A stretch of 64,000 nucleotides of DNA, taken from assembly GCA_008477525.1 (NCBI GenBank), contig SPDT01000009.1, positions 372,001 to 436,000 of the forward strand, written 5' to 3'. Shown here piece by piece: positions 53,186-63,335 of the stretch (its first letter is position 1; each line of letters starts with the position of its first letter). Source of the stretch: Hypomyces perniciosus (taxonomy: Eukaryota; Ascomycota; Sordariomycetes; Hypocreales; Hypocreaceae). The notes beneath the pieces are model-generated. The model ran no database searches. It was not told where the DNA came from and saw only the letters and a program-made list of their open reading frames with translations. The position numbers and the translations under genes were made by a program.

Positions 53186-53465
53186 TATTAGCTAAAAGTG
53201 CAGACGGACTGGGAGGGGCAGGACTCCACAATAGCAGTGCAATTCAAACTTTCAGGCATTGTACTCCGTACATACATATGTACTTCTCACACCTGATAAC
53301 GTAATCTTTCCCAATCCTTGTTCCCAGTACCCCGTACGGAGTACGGAGCAACAATCGACACGAAGTCACTCCCACGCAAGCGACGACAGCCTCAGCATCG
53401 CTTAACCTTAGCATCCATTGATTCATCATCTGATACGCAAGACCTAATACACTGTCGGCTTAAGG
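53186..53465. other. 5' flank of the APH-family gene
   Basis: Contains several TACTCCGTA/TACGGAGTA motifs (53262-53270, 53335-53348) about 120-200 bp before the start codon. No functional site is assigned. Confidence 0.4.
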
Positions 53466-55088
53466 ATGCCACTCGATCTACGCCGCTTCGTTCCTGCGCG
53501 ATGGACGTCATTTATTCTCCGCCTAACCACGCTCTGCGCGCTTATGTTTGTTGACCGAAGCGGACAGAACGCGTCAAGCCACTTTTCCACCACACTAGAG
53601 CAACATGATGAGAAGACCAATGAACCCATCAATCACGTAGACGAAGACGCCGCCAGTGCCCGAGTCAGCCAGGACACGCCAGACCGATTTCCCATCACGG
53701 AAGGGCAACTTGAAAAGAAGATCGCGGAATTCATCGCTTCCATAGACAAGGATGCTGTCTGTCGCCTAGCCTCTCGACATAATGGTCAAAAGCCTTGCAG
53801 AGTCCTTGGGCAGGGTAACGGTAGCTTCAATGTCTGCTTCTTTGTCTACTTCGACGCCGACGATATGACATGGGTTGTGAGAATTCCTATTGAGCCGGTT
53901 GTTCACAATGTCTGGGACAAGGTTCAGAGTGAGGTTGCCACAATGCGGTAGGTGTTCCCATGTCCTCTTCCTTAACAATAGTAACCAGATTGGCCGTATA
54001 GATACATAGAACACAACACAAAAATTCCCGTCCCTCACGTCCACGCATACGGAGAACACGCTGAGTTAATGAAAGGCGGCTATACGACACAGGCGTTCCT
54101 AATTCTTGACTATATCTCAGGTCAATCGCTTGATATCACAACCCTTGTGAACGCTACAAAAGAACAACGAAATCAGTTCTACGATGATTTTATCGACATC
54201 CTAGCACAGCTACGCACGCTGGAGTTTCCAACAGCGGGCTCGTTGATGCCAAACCCAGACAACGAATTGGAACCTATTGTGGGCGGCCTCCTTTCTATGG
54301 CTAATAACGAGCTCCAAAGATGCCGAAGGGAACAGGGGGGTTTAAAGGCTTTCACCTCTGCAGAACACTTTACAGAGTACCAATGCCATATATTAGCAGA
54401 AACATACCGCCTACCTACGGAAGACTTATCCCGTAAGCAGGCGGAGTTAGAGTTGTTCGCCCTCGACAGCCTAGCAAAGCAGATTCCCAAGATGATCAAT
54501 TCACGATGGTCCAATGGCCCCTTCGTGCTGACGCATCTGGACCTGAGATGTGGTAATATCATCGTTACTGAAGACCTACATATCCATGGCATTATCGACT
54601 GGGAGTTCACAGGCACGATTCCGCGACAATTGTTTACACTACCACCGTGGATTACGGGCCACGATCTCGATGCAGCAAATAGGATTCCATATGGCATAAC
54701 CGACTTGATCTACTCTGGGTTCTACGAGGTTCTGCAGGCAAAGAGCAAAATATCTAGCATTTGTGCCCAACTTGAAAGAGACTGGCAATATCAACAGGAA
54801 CTGACGTTACCTATAGCCCAGATATTGCGTCATCCTTCCAGTCTCATTCGTGTATACTACAGATTTATTTTCCGCCAGCTGTTTGAAGGGCACCGTGATC
54901 AAGTGGTTCCTGAGCTTTTTAGACGTGATGAAAACAAAGGGACCCTCGCGTTGGAGGTCGAGCGTAGAATTGAGGAATCGAAGCGCTATACTCAGTATCT
55001 GGAGGATCGAGGACTGCTCGTCATCGACGAAGAGTCCCAAGAAATCCAGGAGGTGCTTGCTAAGGTGGAGCAAGCGAGGAATAGATAG
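53466..55088 (+). CDS. APH-family (aminoglycoside phosphotransferase-like) kinase
   Basis: Exons 53466-53947 and 54002-55088, 54-nt intron (GTAGGT donor, CGTATAG acceptor, phase 2), 522 aa. The N-lobe has the glycine loop VLGQGNGSFNVCFFV and the strand WVVRIP. The C-lobe carries LTHLDLRCGNIIV, the Brenner motif HxDxxxxN with catalytic Asp, followed by IIDWEFTG, the metal-binding Asp. Fungal APH-family proteins phosphorylate small molecules or act as protein-kinase-like enzymes; the substrate cannot be told from sequence. The first ~75 residues contain a weak hydrophobic stretch (WTSFILRLTTLCALMFV) and a disordered acidic linker. The C-terminal ~90 residues are helical and charged. It ends 17 bp from the stop of the convergent gene at 55106. 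Confidence 0.85.
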
Positions 55089-55105
55089 AGCGACGAAGTA
55101 ACGTA

Positions 55106-55438
55106 TTATTGTTGCGTTTGCGCCTTCAATTTCCGCTCCTGTGTCTGTAACTCGTGTATCTTCTCCCACTGCCGCTGGATTGCATCCCTGATCTCAACGA
55201 CCTTGCGCTGAAGGTCCTCCACTGCATCATCCATATCAACAACATCGGGCCTGCCTCTGCGCCTCCTGGAGCTAGACGCGCTGCCCGACATCTGTTTCCG
55301 CCCAGGTTTAGAAACCTTTTCGATAAGGTCCAACATAGATTGACATTCTCCTTCCTTAGCCTGAATCGACTGCATTGACTCGCTGATCCGCTTCTGAATC
55401 TCCTTGAGCTCTGGGATCGTCGGGTCGAGGGAGGACAT
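55106..55438 (-). CDS. Small coiled-coil protein, unknown function
   Basis: 110 aa from the ATG at 55438. The frame is open upstream to 55654 but that part looks like translated 5' flank. MSSLDPTIPELKEIQKRISE begins an amphipathic helix that continues to ~50. A basic linker with RRRRGRP (a mini AT-hook-like run) follows. A second long helix (DDAVEDLQRKVVEIRDAIQRQWEKI...) ends with QTQERKLKAQTQQ. It may oligomerise. DNA contact via the RGRP segment is only a possibility. Convergent with the APH-family gene with 17 bp between stops, so 3' ends must overlap. Confidence 0.6.
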   Translation of the reverse strand: MSSLDPTIPELKEIQKRISESMQSIQAKEGECQSMLDLIEKVSKPGRKQMSGSASSSRRRRGRPDVVDMDDAVEDLQRKVVEIRDAIQRQWEKIHELQTQERKLKAQTQQ

Positions 55439-56050
55439 AGCTGCTAATATCGGGGGTGATTGAGGGAAAGATGGCTGGGACCCTTTGAAGCCTCGAGTGG
55501 AGATTATCTTCACTTGATACACGACATAAGCTTTAGTTGAGTCCAGTTTTGTACGTGTACTGGTCGTAGAAAAGGGATACGAGGAAGGAGTGATTACAGG
55601 GTACTTCCTCAACATTTGCCCAGTATGAAACGGGACAACATTATAAGAGTACATGACGAGAGAGTGACGAGAAACGGCTGAATATCGCTATAAGGGAAGA
55701 AGTACAGTAATAAAAGGTTAAAACCTTAGTTTTATGGGCTTATGGACACTGTTACAGTAGGACGGCGATCTCGCTCCTAACTGTAGTGGTAGGTCGTAGA
55801 GCCCGCCGTGACTTCACGGCAACGTAGCAACCCGCTTTCCCATTACTGACTTGCTGCCTAGATCATGTGCCGCAGAATGACTAAGTAGGATGTGATTGTT
55901 CTCTTACCTAAACTTGCGGAGGAGGGCGGAAGAAGAAATATTCCGATAGTAAGACCTCGAAGATATGACTAAGCAGGACCAGCAGAATCAGGTAGAGCCA
56001 GAAATGGAATTCGGCTAAAATGAGACCGAAATTGTTAAGACTTGTTATTA
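55439..56050. other. Upstream flank with degenerate transposon ends
   Basis: A short B-type right end lies at ~55754-55786 (acggcgatctcgctcctaactg followed by TA). Around 55990-56045 sequence similar to 20000-20040 continues across the D element to ~56570-56660, so D inserted into an older element copy. Confidence 0.5.
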
Positions 56051-56562
56051 CTAGGGGGTCTCAAAAACGACCATCCCCGCCCTAATCCATCAGGACGCTG
56101 AGTAGCAAAGTACGTTTTGGTTCGCAAAAAAATAAAAGTTACTTCAGTTTTCTATATAATTCCCATACAAATAAATGTAGACATGCTTTTCTGCATAACA
56201 CCAAGATCACAACAATTACTACAACTTCAATACATTACAGCACTTCTAAAACTTAACTGTTTTGCATAAAACTTTGCCTACAGCTTCTCTAGAGACTCCT
56301 TTATCCACAGCCCAAAACTGGCTTAATTCAGAGACTGTTCTGATGCAGGAGTGTGCATTATAATAATTCTTGTCGTTGACTATGTCGTGTTTGTATGCGA
56401 ATATTGAATTTTATGTAGATAAAGAATCTACTTGCGTTGTTATATATATTAGCTGGGCTTTCATGTACTTTTTTTTTGCGAACCAAAGCGTACTTTGCTA
56501 CTCAGCGTCCCCCCCGTCCTAATGGATTAGGGCGGGGATGGTCGTTTTTGAGACCCCCCTAG
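56051..56562. mobile_element. MITE family D, ~75-bp inverted repeats (512 bp)
   Basis: TA at 56049-56050 and 56563-56564. Both ends read CTAGGGGG(G)TCTCAAAAACG inward, then ACCATCCCCGCCCTAATCCA, TAGGACG, CTGAGTAGCAAAGTACG, TTTGGTTCGCAAAAAAA on each side. The interior is AT-rich and non-coding. A diverged relic lies at 20320-20480. Confidence 0.88.
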
Positions 56563-57217
56563 TATGTGAACGATACTTGGCGTTTTACTGTGCTTCTCTC
56601 CGCACGGACTATTTTGGCGATGCTTGTGGCTTATACAGTGCATAACTTATCTTAACACGAAGTACTGTTCTAAACGTGGCCCTAACACTGTCGTTCTATT
56701 TTAGCTGATTTTTGCTTCTGGCCTTACAGAGTCACTTATTCTTATGCGACTTGCTTAAACTACATTACATACAGTGAAGGCTAAGCTTATATATGTAACT
56801 TGATTCGTCACATAATCTATCGTAGGCACAGGGGAACAAAGTCCCTAAAGATCGCGAAATAGCCAAGATTGCCTGCTGCTCTACACATGCCGTCGCTACA
56901 TACGATCGAATCTTCCTTTACGTGCCTCTTTGGAGGCATTACCGCTCCATCAAACGGCGTCGGCCGACCCAGAAAGGTCAGAAATCATACAACAGTTTGT
57001 GTTTTAGTCTTGATTGATGAAGCCCTTCAAGTCAAACCCATCCACCTTGCTAAGTTGCCCATCGATGATTGGCTTGGTTTTCGCAGAAACACTACAAATG
57101 GGCTTAATAGGTGTCGCGGAAGAACTGCCAAATAGACTACTGGATGCCGCTGGAGTGGGGTGCGTGTTGCTGAAAGTTTATGAGACACGAAACTGTTTGC
57201 ACAGCTGTTATACATAC
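56563..57217. other. No clear gene
   Basis: The first ~100 bp belong to the older element split by family D. The rest (56700-57217) has short frames only; it may include more of the decayed BTB gene's 3' part, not recognisable. Confidence 0.35.
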
Positions 57218-58050
57218 CAGCATGGCTCCTGGATATCGCGGACAGCCTGTTCCATTGCCATCAAACTATAGCCGAGAAATGGTCGTTCTGGGCGTGGGTC
57301 AAGAATGCGAGTTTTATTCATGCCCTTGATAAGAGCACTCAAGTGAATCCAGGAACACTCGAACGAGCAGTTCCCTTCATCCTTATAGAATTGGGTTTTC
57401 AGATTATGAAGGCTGGAAATAACTCCAGAGACCAGATCCTCTCTCCTCTTATCAAGAGCGTCTAGAAACGAGGTCAGCCGTCTGAGTCATGATACTATAC
57501 TTAATACTCACCGATAACATCCAGTGGGATCGGCAAACCTAGTGAATGAATGGGACCTCTGCTCTCATATATAAGGATCTTTGTCAACGCCCGGAAGATG
57601 TTGGCTTCCGAAAACACCCAAGAGTCTAAGCAAGAGATTTCTTCCGTGAGAAGAAGGAAGAGATTCTGCCAGGCTATTGATCCACGTCTCCGCGAAGAAT
57701 TCAACTATCTCGTGGAATTTATAGTAATCGACTAGAACAGATATTTAGGCAAGTATCTCAAGACTGACTATTCAGGGTAGCTTGGTCGTTCACCCATGAA
57801 TTATATTCACTAAGATAAGCAACGCTTCTTGGTCCCACTCTTCGGCAGTCATAACGCAAGAATAGCCATCCTCAGGGTTGGTCTCTCTCCAGTTATTAGC
57901 CGTCATTTTTTGCAAATATGCAGACGCTAGCGTTAGGTGTTTCGACGAGAGTCGCATTCGTATTTCTGGTTTGCTGTCATGAACCCGCTGAGCACCCGAA
58001 GTATGAAGGGCGATGGCGGTGATGACGGGTCCGCTGACAACCAGCTCGAG
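57218..58050 (-). pseudogene. Fungal BTB/POZ domain protein, decayed
   Basis: On the minus strand the first block reads SKPEIRMRLSSKHLTLASAY, LQKMTANNW, TAEEWDQEALLILVNIIHG, a fungal BTB core. A 62-nt intron (57732-57793, GTGAAC donor, TTCTAG acceptor) leads to DYYKFHEIVEFFAETWINSL. Near 57680 the frame shifts to CLDSWVFSEANIFRALTKI, YESRGPIHSLGLPIPLDVI. A 50-nt intron (57462-57511, GTGAGT) follows. Near 57445 a second shift separates DALDKRR from VSGVISSLHNLK, CSFECSWIHLSALIKGMNK, PFLGYSLMAMEQAVRDIQ. Block order matches a common Eurotiales BTB family (from memory). Two frameshifts and no clear start mark it as a pseudogene. Confidence 0.75.
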
Positions 58051-59929
58051 TAGTCGATGTTGGGCGTGTTGTATGTAATTCTTAGACTGATCTCAAAGAA
58101 GCTTGCATCAAGTTCGTATGACGAGTAGAAAGAATTTGAAAAGCTGTGACTGCATGTATTGACTTAGCAAGAATGCCGTGCTAGGTCAAAAGGAGGCAGA
58201 GATTGTCGTGACGACGGGGACTTTAATAGTGATGAGTGTGCATCTTTGTTTGCTCTGCCACAGACACCAGGACTATGGACCTGGTGTTGGCGGGGCTTGT
58301 GTCCTGCATGTGACGTCATTAGCTCGATGAATAATCTAAGGATCACGCTGAGGAATATGGTGGTGTGCACGTAGTAGTTAGTCAGTGCGTACGGAGTACC
58401 TAGGGGTGTGACATACATAGTTGCAAGGATATCTATGTGGCCTGTTGCGGCTGGCACCGACAACTAAGTGATGGTATTTCTCCATACGGAGTATCAGGTA
58501 CTTGGCACCCTGCATATTACTCTATCAACTCAGTGAGATCTGCTACCAAGGCCCCGCTGTGGTACCTACTGGCGAAAGCATCCCTGTTTTGTGGCGCACT
58601 TCGAACTCCAGTAATGCTCGTGGTCTTTTGAAGGAGGGCAGACTGCAAGCTTTGCCTTCTCATGATCAGGTACATAAAAGCACCCGATGTGCATGCTGCA
58701 TTATAGTTACGTAGTGTACTTCTAGTGTACCTGTTGATGTGAAAATCCCCCTTAACTGTGCCAGTCAGTACCAGTCAGTAGTCAGCACCATTCAGGTGTG
58801 TCTGTCTCCCAACATCCGATAGCTGCTTCACATTACCGACATAATCGCTTACTAGGATGACCACAGTAGTCAATACATGCTACGGTATCTCTATGAAAAT
58901 CCAATAGCGTCTTAATCGCAGCCCCAGAACAGGGAGACCGAAGCATGCCATCACATAGTTTGGTGAATGGCAAGGAAACGGCGGAGACCTGTTGATCAGA
59001 TTTGTCCATTTTCACGACACAGTGTTGATAGTGCAATGACAGACAACGAGTTAATATCCATCCTTTCTCATTTGGCATGAACAAGAAATCACAGCCACGT
59101 CTCATCCAACATCCCAAGCAAATCCACCTTCTCAACCCTGACAGACGAAGACCGTATCAACGCGTACCAATATGCAACTCGCTACTTTATTCGGGAATTA
59201 TGTACGAAGATACATACGTGCGTACCAGAAACAAAAAGGGAGCGGGCCCATACTACTACTTTTGGATGGGACCAGCCCCTCTGTCGCAAAGGAGGGTCAA
59301 CACAAGGACGAATTACGCTGATTCGTGAAAAAGGTATGGTTACATTTTGAGCTATTATTGAGGAGGCCTTGGATGATGCATACGCACGACACCCCTGAAT
59401 GGATGTGGACGCCGGGGTTAGAGGGGAAGAACCTCGAAGAAGTGGATGAATGAGTCCCAGGCAACGACTTTGCCAATGGAATATCTACTTCCCTGGATGA
59501 GTAAGTTTCCTTGTTCGTCCTCAAGACAGGCATATTTAAGAGATATTCCCGCGCAATTCTCACCTTTACCGTCAGCTTCATCTTCTTCTCCTTTACTTTG
59601 TTTGCTCGACCAACTCAGTTGCCGTCTTCATTAAATGCCAACTACTGTTTTTGTTTTCCCCCATAACGCCATTCGGTATCCATTTTCTCTCAAGTCTCTT
59701 CCTGTGCTTCCTCTCTTCCGTCAACCTGTAGCCTACCGGATGTGAACCAAATCATATGGTGACTCTGATGACGCCAGGTACGTACCCAAGCTAGGAGCTT
59801 AAAAGTTTAATAATAGCTAATAGTGAAAAGTGACAGCGCACCTATCAAACCCGATACTAAATCCTCTGATAGCGAACGGCCTTGACGAGAGGAGCTCTCA
59901 GACCACCTCCCACCCAAAAAAGTAGGACA
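58051..59929. other. Long stretch without a supportable gene
   Basis: Intergenic. Contains TACGGAGTA motifs at 58388-58398 and 58489-58497 and a tandem accagtcagt duplication near 58765-58785. No coding signal. The last ~200 bp are the promoter side of the F-box/ankyrin gene. Confidence 0.4.
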
Positions 59930-61657
59930 ATGACAACACAAGGAATGACACTCGAGACATTGCCCACCGAAATAATCTTCCAGATTGCTGAGAACCTTCC
60001 TCCTAAAGACATAGCAGTCTGGAGGTTATGCTGCCAGAAATTTGCATACACCTTGGCATCACTACACTTAGCGGTTACGTTCGACATCAAGGACCATGAC
60101 TCTCAAAGAGTTTTCCTGCCTTCGGTAAGGCCTTCGCCCCCTGAAGTGGCGCCTCTCCAGGATCTCAATCCCTTGGGCACCATTCAGCTTTTCAAGGAAT
60201 ATGATTCAAACTGGTGCACAGCTGTTCCGCTATCCATAAATGCGCTTCAACCACCAAGAGGAACATATCTTTACTGGTACTGCTGGAGTAAACCAAATAT
60301 AAGATCGCAATCTGGCTCATGCCAGTATAGACTCAGACCTTGCGCTTGTTCAGGGGCCGACTCTGCTTTCAGCTGCTTGCAAGTTTTAGAATGTTCATGC
60401 GGTACTTGTCAGATGTTTCTGGGCGACCTGTGTCGGCAATACATGATAAATGGCGACGAGCTCGCCCCCAGATTCCCTCCGTTCAGTCCTGTTCATATCG
60501 CTGCCATCCTGGGGGATGATAAACTGATGGAATTTGTCCTCCAACAATGCATTCATGTCCATTTTGACAACGGAAGGAGTTTGGAGGACCGAATCAGCCC
60601 ACTCTACCTGTCGATTATCTACGGCCACATCACGATTGCTAAGCAACTATTACAATGGAAACACCCACTCAGCATGCCAGGATTTCGATCCACAACCCTT
60701 CACTGCGCTGCTGCTGAAGGTCGTTTGGATCTAGTGGAGTACATCACAACACATTACGATCAAGATATTAACGCTAAGGATGCCTGGGGATTCACTCCAC
60801 TCATGCACTACATCTCATTACTGCATACCCCTCGTTATCCTAGATCAATGGAGGAAAACATTTTATCCAACTTCATCCGCCTTGGTGCCGATGTCAACGT
60901 CCAGACCTCAGACAAATACACTACCTTGCGAATTTCTTTATTAATTGGTCGGTTTGATATAGCCCTGAGACTCCTTGAGGAAGGCTATATCTTGCAGCCC
61001 TTCCATCACGAACTAGTCATCCGCCGTCAGCTATGCCCGTTCGATGGAGATAGCGCTAAATATATCCCGGGGACGGCCACGAGGAATCTTCTCGTGGCCT
61101 TACATGAACGTATCAGAGGCCAGGACGAGCTCCAAGGCTACTTTAACCTCTTTGTGAAACACCCTCTATCCCCTGACCAAATTGATCCCAATGTTATTTC
61201 TTCCCTGTCGGCGGCCTACCGGAACTTGTCTAATCGAGCCACTCGTTCTCATGGTAGAAACAAAGCCGAAGCTCTCAGACAGCTCAACCAACTCACGAAA
61301 GATCATGCACTGCATTCCCAGGGTGCAATGACTTGTCTACCTGATACCAGTGTCCCAAGATTGGGTCAACTGCCGACTGAAGGTGCGGAAAAGACCTACA
61401 AACAAGCCTGGTGTTCCACTCACGGCCTCCAAGACACCAGTGATGATTCAAAGCGTCATGGTAGCTCTGAAAATGGTCGTCGAGAAACCGTACTCGACGT
61501 TCCCATAAACCAAGTTATGAGGCTTCAGCAGGAGGGTGTGCCTGGCAGAGGTTCGCGGGGGAAGAAGCGAGTACTGAAAACTTCGCCGAGGAGAGTTAAG
61601 CGGCGCAAGGCGTTTGGGAATTCCCTTCATCCATTCGAAGAACTCTCAGCCAGGTAG
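59930..61657 (+). CDS. F-box and ankyrin-repeat protein
   Basis: Single exon, 575 aa, first ATG at 59930 (the frame is open slightly upstream without ATG). The F-box lies at residues ~8-45 (LETLPTEIIFQIAENLPPKD, VWRLCCQKFAYTLAS). A cysteine-rich insert (CQYRLRPCACSG, LECSCGTCQ) at ~131-160 may bind metal. Ankyrin units run from ~188 to 355 (SPVHIAAILGDDKLMEFVLQ, SPLYLSIIYGHITIAKQLL, TTLHCAAAEGRLDLVEYI, FTPLMHYI). The C-terminus carries a bipartite basic signal (RGSRGKKRVLKTSPRRVKRR) suggesting nuclear location. F-box proteins recruit substrates to SCF ligases and ankyrins bind the partner; the substrate is unknown. No frame damage. Confidence 0.85.
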   Translation: MTTQGMTLETLPTEIIFQIAENLPPKDIAVWRLCCQKFAYTLASLHLAVTFDIKDHDSQRVFLPSVRPSPPEVAPLQDLNPLGTIQLFKEYDSNWCTAVPLSINALQPPRGTYLYWYCWSKPNIRSQSGSCQYRLRPCACSGADSAFSCLQVLECSCGTCQMFLGDLCRQYMINGDELAPRFPPFSPVHIAAILGDDKLMEFVLQQCIHVHFDNGRSLEDRISPLYLSIIYGHITIAKQLLQWKHPLSMPGFRSTTLHCAAAEGRLDLVEYITTHYDQDINAKDAWGFTPLMHYISLLHTPRYPRSMEENILSNFIRLGADVNVQTSDKYTTLRISLLIGRFDIALRLLEEGYILQPFHHELVIRRQLCPFDGDSAKYIPGTATRNLLVALHERIRGQDELQGYFNLFVKHPLSPDQIDPNVISSLSAAYRNLSNRATRSHGRNKAEALRQLNQLTKDHALHSQGAMTCLPDTSVPRLGQLPTEGAEKTYKQAWCSTHGLQDTSDDSKRHGSSENGRRETVLDVPINQVMRLQQEGVPGRGSRGKKRVLKTSPRRVKRRKAFGNSLHPFEELSAR

Positions 61658-63013
61658 ATGAGCTCCTTGATAAATTTCGGGGCAGGTTCAAGATATTGGA
61701 ACGCTAGTGAGAAACTTCGAAACACTATGCCTAATCTACTCCGTCATGTGCAAGGTTATCTGATTTCACCATATGGGTGAGACCGCATCCGTTTTTGATA
61801 CTATCCCCCTTTTGGGGCTTCTGTTAGTTTCTCGTAGTCCGAACTACCGTAAGCTCGGCTTCCTCTGTTAGGCAACTTTATGTATCTTAAATGGCTTTAG
61901 CTTCGCCATCGGTGGTCGGGACCGTCCTTCTCTGGCCTACATGCATGCCCTTGCTGGAAAGGTTTGTTTTTGGAGGTCCTGGTACCGTCAACCTCAACGG
62001 AACCACATCTCCCACGTTGGCGCCTCTTGCTGCATTCTGAGCCGGTCCCTACCAATTGGAACACAATGGTGCGGCTGAGGTGACATTCTGCTTGTATGGG
62101 ATGGAACCTAATATGGGGAATGTACGGTTGTTGGATGTGAGACGACGTTGAGCAAGTCCTCCACAAACCAAATCAGTTTTCATTGGTCAGCCAATTGTAC
62201 ACTGGTTGATGTAGATAAAGGGCATTCCTTGGCTGGTCGTCTACGGAGCGTATAGTTTAGACAAAAAGGATAGAACTTAACTAACTTGAGATCTATTTAT
62301 GTACCGACTCTCAAATAATGTCTGGTTCCCTAGGCAGCAAAGCGTACCTATACCAAAAATTTACTTTCACACAGTACGCAGTATCTCATAAAAATCTACT
62401 TTTCCACAGCCTACTTCACCAAATCTAGATGCATATCTCCAGCAGTCGCTCGGTTTTTTACCATTTTGGGCAGCTGATTCGACCATTTTGTCGAGGGGAA
62501 AAAGGCGCACCCAAACACACACCCACACACACACAAAGACTTGTATAGAGCACGGGAACCGCGCTCTGCTGATAGGCCACGAAGCCATAATCGTATAATT
62601 TGATGCTCAAAAGACACTGCGGATCATTTGATCATGATGCCGGCAGCCAGAAGCAACCAACAGTCGCCTTTCTATGCCTAGGTGGCAGCAACGGCCAGAG
62701 CTAGGGTCATGTATTGAAGGAGGAAGAAGGTTGTGGTGTATTAAACCAAGTCTACCTGTTTATCTTTTATACCCATAGCTTTTCCCTAATATAGTAGTTA
62801 CCAAGTTAGGCAGTCAGTTCTTCTCTCGGGTAAGCAGGGGAAAGAAATGCAAGTGCGTTGGGCCCGTCAGTTACCCTCGACAAACCATCAATGCTATTTC
62901 CACTTTTACGATAGGCCAGGAGAAACTACAAGAGCTCCGCTTATCAATGCAGCACATGTTTCTTAGCCCATGGATGAAAATCAGACACTCATGATCAATG
63001 CAAGTAGAGCTGT
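61658..63013. other. No gene recognised
   Basis: Intergenic. A (CA)n-like tract lies at 62510-62536. Minus-strand frames at 62367-62617 are translations of this tract and flank, not genes. A minus frame at 62871-63290 mostly covers the LTR below. Confidence 0.4.
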
Positions 63014-63215
63014 TGTCAAAGGCTGAGGCCACACTGAAAAGAGTGATAGAGTCTGGGAGAATCCTGGCAGTAGGGAAGCTAGAGAGTAGCAAGTAGGGAC
63101 CAGACAAGTGACTATATTGATCTCTAGCCCTCTGTCCGAGCAGGGGCGGGAGGCCAACTATATATACGCCTGCTTTAGTCATGTGATCCCCTTTAGCCGC
63201 TTTAGGCTCCTGACA
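63014..63215 (-). mobile_element. Solo LTR, family 2, with intact target duplication
   Basis: On the minus strand TGTCAGGAGCC...CTTTGACA (202 bp), flanked by the same 5-mer (GCTGT at 63009-63013 and 63216-63220 on the plus strand). It shares the AGAGATCAATAtAGTCAC and CCAGACTCTATCAC blocks with 28039-28285. It therefore marks a second independent insertion of this LTR retrotransposon. Confidence 0.85.
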
Positions 63216-63335
63216 GCTGTTCATTGAATACGCGTGTTCTCGAAGAATATTCAACCCGTATCGTGGCAGCGCAGCCGTCAGATCTGCCAAGGCATTTGAC
63301 TATTATGACGGTCCTTCATTTGATTGACTATTTAT

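Noticed and set aside
55439..55654. N-terminal extension of the 110-aa coiled-coil protein
   Set aside because: Proline/serine-rich translated flank. The internal ATG at 55438 starts a coherent helix.
62367..62617. Cys/Val-rich minus-strand peptides (CVCVWVCVWV)
   Set aside because: Translation of the (CA)n tract at 62510-62536.
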